In this document: positions 18,468 through 28,248 of the stretch, one piece after another
Layout: every line of letters begins with the position of its first letter
How positions within the stretch are numbered: the first letter of the stretch is position 1
Origin: Pycnococcus provasolii
Taxonomy: Eukaryota > Chlorophyta > Pseudoscourfieldiophyceae > Pseudoscourfieldiales
Length of the DNA: 64,000 nucleotides
Direction: 5' to 3'
Assembly (NCBI GenBank): GCA_049487715.1
Contig: CP150561.1
Location: 186,001 to 250,000 of the forward strand
Position numbers and translations under genes: made by a program
The notes under the pieces: model-generated
What the model saw: the letters and a program-made list of their open reading frames with translations, nothing else
Told to the model about the DNA's origin: nothing
Database searches by the model: none

Positions 18468-20526
18468 ATGCGTGGCTCTTTCCCTTCCCGCCCACCTTTT
18501 TCTTACTTTTCGTAAGACTTCGACGTCGCTCCCTCTCCTTCCAGACCAAGTTGGGCGCACTGACACGAGCCATGTTTGGATCCGTCGTATCAAGCGCGTA
18601 AGCCGCATCCTCGTACAATGCTGCAAATCTCTCATCTGCAACATCTACTCCGCTCGTCTGCTGCTCACGTCTTCTCTCCTCCTTCCTCTCCATCTTCCTC
18701 TGCTTCTTTGCCTTTCTTTCCTCCTCCTCCTCCTTCTTCTCAGCCGCACTGCTGGACGTGCCGCGCTTTTTCGAAGGTTTTGGATCATCCATGAAGAAGT
18801 CGTCGTCAAAACCCAATGTCGCCGCACTCGCTCCGCCATCGACGTCTCCCCCTCCATCAGCATCATCGTCGTCGCTATCATCCATACCTGCGCGAGTTCG
18901 GTGCTTCCCGCGCTTCTTCACATCCCGTTTACCTCGAGCATCCTTAGCCTCCTCGCGGCGTTTCACATATCGTTCGTATATGCTCTTCGAACCCTTGTTG
19001 TTCTCATCGAGTGTTACGTCGTCGAAGCCGTCATTGCCAAACTCCACCACCATTTCGCGGCGCGCATTTGCTGCACCTTCATCCTGAAAGTCCGCCAGAG
19101 CCGCACGCAGCTTTGACTGACGACGTCCCCGCTTGGTGTCCTTCTGCCCCTGCGCCAATTCGCTGTCACTGCTGTCATCTCCGTCATCGTCGTCGTTGTC
19201 GTCGTCGTCGTCGTCGTCGTCATCCTCACTTACGCTTGGGCTCGCAAGGTACATGCGCATATCATCCTCCGCGATGTCATCTTCATTGGCCAGACGCTTT
19301 GCACCTCCCATACGTAGCGCACGCTTACGCTCAACGTCGGCATCGTCACAATCCCAGCTGAGTTTCACATTTGTGTGATCAAGTGCGCGACCGGAACCAC
19401 CCACAAAGCTCACGGCACCAAGCCCATCGGCGTTCTTTTGGCTGTTCGCTGCCCGTGCGGTGCCTGGCACGCCGGCGTAGTCGGGCGGGATGCCCGTCGC
19501 CACATCACGCGCTTTTCGTGTGCGCTCTACATCCGAATCTTGAGGTACGAAGCGCAGATCAAGGCTATTGGTGATACGATCCATGGCAACGCCGTCGCAC
19601 GCGGAGTACACAGCTCTTGCAGCAGAGACGTCGCTGAACGTTGCAATTGCAAAGTAGTATCGCAATCGACTGCGTTCATAAGCGCGCAAGCGCGCTCCGG
19701 CAACCGCTTTCGTACGGGCATCAAGCTCGTCTTCATCGTCTTCTTCTTCATCTTGCTCTTCTTCTTCGTCAACGTCGCCGTGGCCGGTATCCATCACACC
19801 AGCACCACGCGCCTTGCTCTTAGATGCGCTGACAAACGCGCGTCGTGGACCACTTTTCTCCTCCTCAGCCATGCGTTGCATGCCGTAGTCTGATGGGTAC
19901 ACAGCAACACGCACAATGCGACCACCCTGCGACGTATCGATGAACGACGACAGTGCGGCGAAGAGGTCCAGAGCACGAACGTGGTCCCAGTCGCAATCGA
20001 CGATGGCGAGACGCTTCGACGCATCTTTCATGGATGCCAAGCGCGGGACGCTCTCGCCGTTCTCTCCAGCTGTCGGCGCAATGCCAACGTCGGAGCCGGC
20101 ATAGTATCCGACACCCCACTCGTCCACCCCTCCGTCCAGGTCACCCAAGTCAGCGTTGTCTTCGCTTTCGTCGTCGTCGCTGCTGTCGTCGTCGCTGTCG
20201 TCGTCGTCGTCGCTGTCGTCGAACTCGTCCTCCTCCTCGTCGTCCTCCTCCTCGTCGTCACTGTCGTCGTCGTTTTCCTCCTCCTCAACACGTTGCCTTG
20301 ACGCAGCCTTCACCTTCCGCCCTCTCTTGTCGACGCCGCCAGGCACAGGCTGTTGCACTCCGTCCTGGAATCTCGGGTCTGAGAGCAGAGCCGCGAATCG
20401 CTCGTCTTCGGCCCCAGGCACGTCTTCTGCGCTTCTCCTCTTGTTTTTCCTGCGTTCGAACCTTGGGTCGTGGTGCAGCGCCTTGAACCTGTCGTCGCTT
20501 ATTTGTTGTTGCTGGTGGTCGGGCAT
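18463..20526 (-). CDS. ESF1: ESF1 homologue, nucleolar pre-rRNA processing factor
   Basis: The gene encodes 687 residues. The N terminus has the ESF1 pair of DxRFxALxxDPRF repeats (SDDRFKALHHDPRFERRKNK and EDERFAALLSDPRFQDG). Long acidic Asp/Ser/Glu tracts follow. The central conserved block begins with LAIVDCDWDHVRALDLFAAL and continues with VRVAVYPSDYGMQRMAEEE and YYFAIATFSDVSAARAVYSA. The C-terminal NUC153 motif is DERFAALYEDAAYALDTTDP, followed by a basic tail. ESF1 is needed for small-subunit (18S) rRNA maturation in yeast. The stop codon TAA is embedded in TGTAA, so the 3' UTR must be very short. Its promoter is shared with Abitram. Confidence 0.95.
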   Translation of the reverse strand: MPDHQQQQISDDRFKALHHDPRFERRKNKRRSAEDVPGAEDERFAALLSDPRFQDGVQQPVPGGVDKRGRKVKAASRQRVEEEENDDDSDDEEEDDEEEDEFDDSDDDDDSDDDSSDDDESEDNADLGDLDGGVDEWGVGYYAGSDVGIAPTAGENGESVPRLASMKDASKRLAIVDCDWDHVRALDLFAALSSFIDTSQGGRIVRVAVYPSDYGMQRMAEEEKSGPRRAFVSASKSKARGAGVMDTGHGDVDEEEEQDEEEDDEDELDARTKAVAGARLRAYERSRLRYYFAIATFSDVSAARAVYSACDGVAMDRITNSLDLRFVPQDSDVERTRKARDVATGIPPDYAGVPGTARAANSQKNADGLGAVSFVGGSGRALDHTNVKLSWDCDDADVERKRALRMGGAKRLANEDDIAEDDMRMYLASPSVSEDDDDDDDDDNDDDDGDDSSDSELAQGQKDTKRGRRQSKLRAALADFQDEGAANARREMVVEFGNDGFDDVTLDENNKGSKSIYERYVKRREEAKDARGKRDVKKRGKHRTRAGMDDSDDDDADGGGDVDGGASAATLGFDDDFFMDDPKPSKKRGTSSSAAEKKEEEEERKAKKQRKMERKEERRREQQTSGVDVADERFAALYEDAAYALDTTDPNMARVSAPNLVWKERERRRSLTKSKKKVGGKGKSHAL

Positions 20527-20708
20527 GATGTGTGGGATAAAAGAGGAGTGGCGGCGCCGTTCAGTCGGGAGGCCTGGGAAAGGGAAAGGGAAGGGGAAGG
20601 TTGAAGGCTTCGGGCTTCCCCTTCCACCAGGCTGGATCTCTTGCCCTCCCCGACCCCGGCTGGCTGTTCACCAGCGCCGACCAAAACCGGCAAACAACAA
20701 CCTTCGCC

Positions 20709-21404
20709 ATGAACGACAACGTGCCGGCTACTTTCGTCGAAACGGACTTCGCGCGATTCTTCGTACCACTCGTGCACCAACTAAAAGATAACGACCACTA
20801 CGTCTACAGACACGCGAACGGAGTCTGCGTCGTTGGAATCCCGCCCACGCACCCGGCGGTCGTCGCAGCGTCGCGAGAGGGGGCGCACGTGCGCGTCACG
20901 TTCGAAAAGGCGGACAGCGCAGGAGGGACGGGTAAGCGCAAGCGGCAGGCGCGAGAGGTGAACTTAGGCACAAAGATTGCTACGGTCGCTGTCAGCGACT
21001 CGAGCAGCGGGGACAACGAGTCGTTATTCGTCGTGCGTTCTGTTGTCCGTGGTCGTCTCGTGGACCTGAGCAAGCTGTATCACGAGGGTACCACGAGAGA
21101 CAACGCGAGATTGCTGGCGGCAAAGTGCTTAGACGAGGGGTACTTTGCGGTCGTGCAGGAGTATGCCTCTAATAACAAGTTCCAACCTGAGACGGCGGCG
21201 GTTGAGGCGGCGGCGACGACGACGACAACAACGACGAGCACGACGAGCCGAGCGGAAGCGGCTCGCATCGGCGCCGTAGGTGTCGTCCCGCCCAACTCCA
21301 TGGACGCGAGCTCATTTGCAGCTGAACGTCGTCTCGACTTGAACGACCTACTGCCTTACAGTAAGAAAAGATGGAAGGAACTTCTAACGCCTCAAAATGT
21401 ATGA
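20709..21404 (+). CDS. ABITRAM: Abitram (FAM206A/Simiate) homologue
   Basis: The gene encodes 231 residues from the ATG at 20709; an ATG at 20601 in the same frame is possible but adds UTR-like sequence. Family landmarks appear in order: FARFFVPLV, DHYVYRHANGVCVVGIPPTH, a glycine-cleavage-H-like beta fold, VVRGRLVDLSKL, then LDEGYFAVVQEY. A short poly-Thr/Ala insert and a C-terminal extension (LDLNDLLPYSKKRWKELL) follow. Abitram binds actin and is linked to transcription and neuronal outgrowth in mammals; its role in protists is unknown. The 3' end faces SPPL with 47 bp between stops, and TGTAA lies 30 nt after the stop. Confidence 0.85.
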   Translation: MNDNVPATFVETDFARFFVPLVHQLKDNDHYVYRHANGVCVVGIPPTHPAVVAASREGAHVRVTFEKADSAGGTGKRKRQAREVNLGTKIATVAVSDSSSGDNESLFVVRSVVRGRLVDLSKLYHEGTTRDNARLLAAKCLDEGYFAVVQEYASNNKFQPETAAVEAAATTTTTTTSTTSRAEAARIGAVGVVPPNSMDASSFAAERRLDLNDLLPYSKKRWKELLTPQNV

Positions 21405-21434
21405 AGAACATGTAGTAATTTTTAGTTAAAAAAA

Positions 21435-21439
21435 TGTAA
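21435..21439 (+). terminator. TGTAA poly(A) signal of Abitram
   Basis: TGTAA lies 30 nt after the stop, only 12 bp from the opposing SPPL signal. Confidence 0.55.
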
Positions 21440-21451
21440 AGCATCTATTTT

Positions 21452-21456
21452 TTACA
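21452..21456 (-). terminator. TGTAA poly(A) signal overlapping the SPPL stop codon
   Basis: The last codon and stop read GTG TAA, placing the stop within TGTAA. Confidence 0.5.
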
Positions 21457-23579
21457 CTGAGGCGGCATTGTGCCTCTCCTTCAACTTGATGACGATGCCG
21501 CGCGCGGCATCGCCCGACCACAGACCGCGCCACTCGCCGCGTCTAATCGCCTCGAATGAGACGACGCCGAGCGTACTTGGCACCAGGTACAGGAGCGCCG
21601 GTTGGCCTCTCTGACCCCCAACATTTAGCTTCAACGCTATGAATGTGAGCGCCAAACCCATCACATAGGCTGCCACGCACGGAATGGCGTACGAACGCGT
21701 ACCTCCGCTTGCCGTCCCCTGCGCCGCGAGCAGTCGCAAGAGCACATCTTTTGGCGGGTCATCCACGCCGATCTCGGTGAGTTGATGTTCCGCCCGTCCC
21801 GCACCGCCAAATCGCCGCTCAGCGGATGCGCGCAGGCGAGCCCACAAGTCACGCCGCAGTGTGAAAGCGATAAGAAGTCCAGGTAGAACGACGTCGCCAT
21901 ATCCCAGCAGCGAGTAACCGCCCAATGGGCTGTTAAGCCTGGGCACAGTCAGGAGCATCGGCAGCGTCCCACTTGCATGCGATGAGCTGCGCCCTTGGCC
22001 AGTCGCAACGCTCACCATCACGCTCTTCCCACCCAACAGAAGTGGCTGGATGAAAACCCAGAACACGTCGTAAAGGAAGCAGCATGGCAGCAGGATGCAC
22101 GCCACCTTGAGGTTGGGAAGTCGAATGCCGCGCAGAACGTGCGCCATGAACGAAACGCCCAGAAGATCTTGCAGCACCCATGCCGCCGCCTCAACAGCGC
22201 ACATCGTCGGATCCGACGCGTACGCAGGCGCCAACCCGCCTGTGGCGTCTGAATGAGCGACGACCGTAGAGCGGCACACAAGCCATGCCACAGTAGTGCC
22301 AATCGCCAACACCGCACAAGTTGCATCCATCACTGAAATGCCAGCGGGTCCCACGAAGGAACGTGCCCAGCCCTGCGCCATTTCACTCCAACGTTTTCCC
22401 TGCGTCGAATCCTCGTTCTGTTTCCCAAGGCTTTGTAGGAGCGCCTGCACCTCCTCCGACGCCTCCGCGCTTTCATCCTCCTCCGCAGCATTTCCATCCT
22501 CGTCTTTCCTCTCAGCCTGCGGCGACGACGGCGTGTCATCTTGTGACACCCAAACATGCCAGTCCTCAATGCCGAGTGCACGCTCGAAGAGCAACGATCC
22601 CACGAAGAAGCGCAGGAAAGCTGCAAAAGCGATCGCGGCGGCAATGGCAAAGAACGCGAGCACGACGGCGTACATCACGTCGGAGATGAGGAAGTACAGA
22701 GTCACCAGCATAGTGCTGGCAAACACGACAAAGCAAGCAGCTGTGCGCGGAGTCACCTCAAGGCTCGTGTTATACTGTTCGTCGTCATCTTCGTCCTCGC
22801 TTTCCCCCTCCTCTGACCCCTCCCCCCGGCGCCGTGATGCTGCCGCTCCCAGGTGTCGTCGCCGCTCCTCTCGCAACCTTCGACGACGTTGCGCAGCGTT
22901 GATGCGGTGAATGCACAGCCCGTAGTCTTCCGCGCAGCTCCACGCGCTCCCCAGGCCAAGCGTCGCAAGCGCGAGGAAGAGAAGAACAAATGCACTTCCG
23001 TCAACGAAGGGGGACTTTAGCAGCGCCACGCTCGCGGTGACGTTAGCTTCCTTGGCGTCCCGCAGGGCGTCGCGAATGCGGGCACCCGCATCCTGCGGCA
23101 CCATGACTGCAACGACGCTCAGGTTTGAGGACCCCATTGCAACCTGCTCGACGCTCGTGCAGCCCATGCTCCACGCACCTCCACGCCACGCGGGCAGTGA
23201 CACGTTGCTCGCGACGACGAGGAGAGGTGCGGACGCAGACTCCGCGGCGAGAGCCTTCTGGAGGAAGGTGCAATTTCCACGTCCCGCGAGCACGCCTCGG
23301 TGCTCCTCCGCAGGCTGACAGCCGTCGAAGGGTTTTGCCAACGACACGCGAACAGCATCCTGGGGCGGAACCGCTCCGAACGACGCGAGCACCGCCTCTT
23401 CGGTGTGGCTCTCGCCATCACCGTCGACGTACGTGAGATACGCGTAGACGGGCCTCGACGGGTCAGCGCTGCAGTACGCGTTCGCCTTATCTTCAGCGTG
23501 CACGCACTGTGCGAGCGCGCATAGCAGCGCGGTTGTGAGCAGAAGAAGTGTGCCTCTTCCTCCTCGTCGCGGCGTCCAT
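21452..23579 (-). CDS. Signal-peptide-peptidase-like intramembrane aspartyl protease (SPPL2-type)
   Basis: The open frame covers about 683 residues below 23503, plus a signal peptide coded just upstream. An N-terminal protease-associated (PA) lumenal domain is followed by a membrane region of about nine helices. All three signature motifs are present: YDVFWVF (first Asp), LGYGDVVLPG (GxGD, second Asp) and QPALLYLVP (PAL). Acidic loops rich in Glu/Asp separate the helices. SPPL proteins cleave type II membrane proteins in Golgi, endosomes or vacuole. The start is problematic. The hydrophobic signal sequence LLTTALLCALAQC lies in frame above 23503 but has no in-frame ATG before a stop at 23582-23584. 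The nearest ATG (23579, MDAATRR) is offset by one base, so a small intron, sequence error or other start is needed. The stop reads GTG TAA inside TGTAA. Confidence 0.9.
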
Positions 23580-23601
23580 TCTTATTCTTCTTTGGCGCGT
23601 T

Positions 23602-23982
23602 ATGGACTGTGGAGACCTCGTTGTCCTGGGAGGAGAGGAGTGCCCGCCCAAAACGCCTGAAGCAGCGCATAGGGAAGGAAGGGGGAGGAAACCAAAAAAC
23701 ATCCTTTGAAGGGCGCGCCTCTCACCCTCGTCCAGCCAACAGGGGATCCCGAGGATGGGGGGTCACTGGCGTCAGCGACGGAGGGAGGCTCGTGCTGCGT
23801 GCTGCGTGGCGTCTGCACAGCCGGAGTCACGGAGTACTATGGTAAGTGAGGCGTGAACGCGTGCGGTACTGCGTGCGTCAGCGGAAAGCCAACTTGCAGC
23901 TCTCACGCCGGACGCCAACGAAAAGCGACATGATAAAAACTTCAGCGCCACGTACAAAGGCGTTGCTAAGCGGCGCCGCTGA
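23602..23982 (+). CDS. Small spliced gene, unknown product, 5' frame uncertain
   Basis: A strong GTAAGT donor (intron starts 23842) and a TTGCAG acceptor (exon 2 starts 23900) define a 58-nt intron. Across it one frame joins ...VCTAGVTEYY to ALTPDANEKRHDKNFSATYK and ends in KRRR-stop at 23980-23982. Upstream this frame is open to 23673 (KGAPLTLVQPTGDPEDGG) but has no ATG. An ATG at 23602 opens another frame (MDCGDLVVLGGEECPPKTP) that would join it if one base were gained in the A6 run near 23694-23699. Other frames through the splice site are also partly open, so the product is tentative. It is divergent from SPPL and convergent with WrbA. No family was recognised. Confidence 0.35.
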
Positions 23983-24071
23983 ACGGGCTGTATGGTGAAT
24001 GTGAACGGTGTAAATGGACGACCGTTGGACGAAGTAAACCCAATTCCTTAAACGAATGAGCGATCTTAGGC

Positions 24072-25149
24072 TCAGCTTTCCTCATCATCGTCCGCGTCGT
24101 GCAGCTGCTTCGCGATCTGCGCCGCCCACTCACCCTGACTGTACGCCAACTTCACCTCCGACTCGCTTAGCGAACGAAGACGCGACGCCAATCCGTCCGC
24201 ACCCACCACACGTGCCTTGCCAGCCATGCACGTGCCGAAAGGCGACGCCATGAGCGCGTCCTCCATCACCGGCGACGGCGGAACGCCGACGGGAATCATG
24301 CCGTGCTGCAGGAACGTCGCGTGTATGCTTTGAAGAATTGCCTCGTGGCCGCCGTAGCCACGACCCTGTCCACCAACAGACGTGAACGCACCACCAACTT
24401 TGCCCTTAAGCATTCCATAGCTCGTGCCGTTGGCCGTTGGCTTTGAGCCTGTCTGGAAGTCCGCGAGCGAATCCAGAAAGTATCGACACTCTGCGCACAT
24501 GCCACCCTGCCTACCTGGAGCACCGATAAGGATACAGTCAAACTCCAAGCACATTTCAGGGTTGATGACCGGTGCGTCAAGCACACCGTCGTCGTACTTT
24601 CAGATGTTCAAGTTTGGTTTGGTTGAAATGTGTAGGGCGGTGAGTTTTCCATCAGTCTTGCCACAGTTCGTTATTCAAAAGCATGTGCCACAAGTACTTA
24701 CCATCGCGGGATTGTCGCCGCCTACCGGATCGCGAATACGGAAGACTTCAACAATGGCACCAGGTACCTGCAGGTATGATTTCGGGAAGGAAGTTTTTGC
24801 TGTGAGTAATCGCCAGCACGTGAAAGTTGGACCAACTTTCCCCCGTCTGCTTGCAGCCTCTTAGGGCTCTTCGCATGAGGACGGCGCCAGCTCAAAGCTT
24901 GGCCAAATAGAAAACCATGACAAAAGAACTCACCTGCCGCGCACCCTCTGCGATGACGTTTGCGAGGGTGACCAGGCGTCCACGCCGGGAAAAGTACACA
25001 ACCTAAAGTATTGTTAAGCAGTCGTGTGTTGTTTGTGTGGTTGTTGTGAGCTCCCAGGAACTTCGTGCAGTCACACGCCGCCATCACCGCGCGATAGTGC
25101 AAGCTTGCGCCGCGTCTTGTTTTGAACTTACCGCCACTTTGAAGACCAT
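24072..25149 (-). CDS. wrbA: WrbA/FQR-type NAD(P)H:quinone oxidoreductase, four exons
   Basis: Exons: 25132-25149, 24934-25002, 24702-24767 and 24072-24596. All three introns (25003-25131, 24768-24933, 24597-24701) are GT-AG and phase 0, with strong GTAAGT/GTGAGT donors. The 225-residue product starts MVFKVAVVYFSRRGRLVTLA, the first beta-strand and phosphate loop of the flavodoxin-like fold. It continues IAEGARQVPGAIVEVFRI and LEFDCILIGAPGRQGGMCAE. The second FMN-binding stretch is GAFTSVGGQGRGYGGHEAIL, followed by GMIPVGVPP. Family members are FMN-dependent, two-electron quinone reductases that limit oxidative stress in the cytosol. Compared with bacterial WrbA the FMN phosphate loop is changed (SRRGR instead of SMYGH), so cofactor contacts may differ. 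The C terminus is acidic (DADDDEES). Confidence 0.88.
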
Positions 25150-25936
25150 GGTGTTGCCGTCGCCGCTTAGTGCGTTGCGTCAGTCGGCGCTTGTCGGTTG
25201 ATGGAGCAGCGTCGCGTTGGGGTTGCGTCTGTGGGCGTGCGTCCAGGGCTGGCCGGGGGGGGTTCTGTCCAGCGTGGGCGTGGGCAGAAAACCTCGTTGG
25301 GTGCGCCTTGGCGAGGCAGCAGGGGACGGGCCGGGGGTAGCAAGTGGGCTTCGCAGGAGCATTAGTCTAGGAAGGGGAATTGCGCATCCAACCTCACCTT
25401 GCACACAATGGCCTACTGGGGCAGGTGGGGCACGACGACGACGCACAACGGGACAACGCCTTCCTAGTGAGGCAGCGCCTCCCCCTCCCAGTCTCTTCCA
25501 GGTCTCTCCCGTCCTCCCCTCCGATGCACGCCTTCGTATTCCGTCCATCCGCATCGAAGAAGAAGGTCGAACCGAAGAGGGAGGCGGAACAGCTCAGGCG
25601 ACCAAAGGAGTAACCCGAAGAAGGCCGTTCAACTAAAAAGTAGATCGAAAGACCGCGCAAAAATATCACCCCAACAAGCCGAAGGCTCGAACCAACCCAC
25701 CCTGGCAATAGCCATAGGTTTGTCACAAATCTGTCTTACAAAATAAAATTTTTAATATCTTACACCCAAGGTACGGTAGCGCTACATACTATTGTACAAC
25801 TCACGAACGGCGGCGATACCAGAGCAGCTTGCAAACTGAGCCAGACATGTCGTCGCCCTCTGTTGGTTTTAATCGTGGTGTTCGATGCGTGGGGGATCGA
25901 GGGAAACGTTAGTAAGCAGCTAAGCACAAAATGGCA
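25150..25936. other. 787-bp spacer without a recognisable gene
   Basis: It carries the 3' flank of the GH31 gene (AT-rich, with TTACA at 25736-25740) and the 5' flank of WrbA. A G/C-rich block (about 25240-25480) contains overlapping open frames of poor composition. I see no supported gene or RNA. Confidence 0.5.
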
Positions 25937-27957
25937 TCACAAACATGGCGAGTGAAGAGCCAAACCGCAGTCAACCTGGCGCGTCTCAGGACCACGAACG
26001 ATACCCTCACCAACTGCGCCATCCATACCCTCCCACCTGCCAGGAGGAATCAGAACTGTTCGGCTGTCGCGGCCTTTCGTGCTGATTGGAGCCACGAGAA
26101 TGTCATCGCCGAGCAGGAACTGGTCTCGAACAGCCTCGTAGCCTTGATTTGGGAATGCAAATTCCATGTTGCGCACAATTGGTATGCCCGTCTCGCTAGC
26201 TTCCTTAGCAAGCGCCAAGATGGCCTCCGCCTGGCTAGTATGAAGGAGCGCCGCCTCACGCACACTCGCAAGATGCCCTTCATCAAGCACGCGCCATGGA
26301 GCGAGCGAGAACTGCATCATAGGAAAAAGCGCGCTTGCCTGTGCATATCGAACAAACAGCTCCTGGTCAATTGCAAATCCAGGCTTTGGCTTCAGCGTTC
26401 CCACCTATGGTTGTTTTGGATGTTATGTAGGAGATGGAAAATGTTGGTTCATGTGTAAGTATGTGGATGATTCGATACGCGTGCAAGTGCATCTTTCAAA
26501 GGAAGTCTTCTTACCTCCACGAAGTCACCATACTGCCCGCCACCAATCATATCGGGACAGGTGAAAGCATAGCCCGATAAACCTTGCGCGATTCCGTTGG
26601 GAAGAAGCGCGCTCAGTCCATTGATGCCCCAGGCATGCGCTTTATCTGAGAGGCGCATAGCGAGGTGATTGCCCGCCATTTTCCAAGCTGCTCGGTACTC
26701 GGAGCTGTTGTAGTGGAGACCAACGCGATTGAACGCCTCTAGGTGCTCAAGGCTGCGCTCAGCAGTCTCGCCTCCGAGCTGTCGATAATACTCCGGGTCG
26801 CCTCCATCGAATTTGAACCCATCAATGCCGTATTCACTCTGCAGCTTGTCCAACTCGCCTTTGTACCACGCGGCCGCTTCAGGATTCATGAAGTCCACGA
26901 GGGCACTGTGCCCATCCCACCACTCGGGTATGCCCACTCCGCCCCAGCTATTCTTCACGAGGTAATTCAGCGCGCGTAGATTTCTAAATTCGACGCTATC
27001 TGGGCTGACGAACGGCGTCACCCAAACCATCACCTTGAAGCCCATTTCGTGCAATTCATCCGTCATAGCCTTCGGGTCGGGGAATCGCGCGCTATCAAAC
27101 GCGAACGAGCCATAGCGTTCCGCCCAGTTTGTGTCAATCATTAGCACGCCGGGAGGAAAGCCGTGACTGATTGCAGATTTGGCGTATTCCAGGACTGCCT
27201 CCTGCGTTGGAGTGTATAAAAGCTCGATCCAGAGATTGTACTGAGGCGAGGTGAAGAGGTCTGCGTCCGGCACCACACCAGTCGGCGGGAAGTGGCGAGA
27301 CGACGCCTGCTTGAAAGCTCCTTTCAGCCCGCCACCAAGCGCCACGCCGCTGTCAAAACCTTCCCGGCTTCCCTCAACGCATAGAATGCCGCTTTTTGGC
27401 CGCGTGGGGCTGATTTGTATCCGCCTCGGCGTTTCTGACCATATCCAACGACCGAACGTGCTGAGCAATACCGGGTTCAGCTGGTTGTATCGCGTTTCAG
27501 ACAAGTCGATAGACCACTTGCCCTCATATGGCTGCTCGACCCCGCGTTGAACGGCGCCTCCATACCATCGCTCGCTCCACGGCTCCTCCTCGTTCTCCGG
27601 GGGTTGGAATGTAAAGCCTTGGTCGCCCCAAGGCACGCCGAAGCACGGACCTCTCTTCTGCGCTGATGTGGACGCCTTAGTCGTTTGAAGCGCGGCTGAA
27701 GTTCCGTTCGAAACGGCGTCGGTGTTACCTGTGGCGGTGTTCGAGGGAGGTGCCGGAGAGACACCCCGCCGACCCAAGTCAAGTGCCGCGCTGTCGTCGT
27801 CGATGCCAGAGAAGTCGACGTTTACGAGCGAACTGAAGTCGATCGGTGTTTCCGCGTAGAGAAGTGCGAGCACCGCCGCTCCGCCTAGCATGCCTGTGAC
27901 GAGTGCGATCAGGCCACTCCTCCTGTGCCACCTCTTGGTGCCGTTGTCCGTTCCCAT
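25937..27957 (-). CDS. GH31 family glycosidase, type II membrane protein, MYORG-like, two exons
   Basis: Exon 1 is 26515-27957 and exon 2 is 25937-26404, joined in phase 0 (GDFVE then VGTLKPKPGFA); the 110-nt intron has a GTAAGA donor and ATAG acceptor. The product is 636 residues. A short basic cytosolic tail precedes a membrane anchor (LIALVTGMLGGAAVLALLYA), a Ser/Thr-rich stem, then the GH31 domain. Hallmarks are GVLMIDTNWAERYGSFAFD, FKVMVWVTPFVSPDS and the nucleophile D384 in GFKFDGGDPEYY. Further marks are CPDMIGGGQYGDF, RYAQASALFPMMQFSLAPW and GDDILVAPI. The ID(T)NWAxxYG...RFPDP pattern resembles MYORG, an ER/Golgi alpha-galactosidase-type enzyme, more than ER glucosidase II. Substrate specificity is inferred. 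An upstream in-frame GTG at 28023 is rejected as start. Confidence 0.92.
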
Positions 27958-28248
27958 GTGTGCTGTATGTAGTGCGCGTGTCGCGTGCGAGCAGTCTGCG
28001 CACGGCTTGTGCTTGCCGGACACGGGCGTGCGAGCTTATTAAGGCGAGGCAGGGAGAGGCGGGGGAGGGGAGGGGCGGGGACGGGGACGGGGAGGCGGAC
28101 CTGTTCCAAGGTCCAGGGCCCCTTCGCAGACTCCTCGGGGTTAGAAAAGCGGAGGCTTGGGGGGCCATGACGACGTGCACGACGGGAACGGCAGCCATGA
28201 CGACGACTTGTGATGTAAAAAGCACTTAAGAAGTACAGCACAGAAACG
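27958..28248. promoter_or_regulatory. Head-to-tail spacer between TMEM147 and GH31
   Basis: This 291-bp spacer holds the GH31 promoter, including a G-rich run of GGGGAC/GGGAGGCGG motifs near 28050-28100. TGTAA on the plus strand near 28214 is on the wrong strand for TMEM147. Confidence 0.3.

Noticed and set aside
25180-25726. Several overlapping open frames on both strands between WrbA and GH31
   Set aside because: Low-complexity Arg/Pro/Ser composition, alternating frames and no splice logic.
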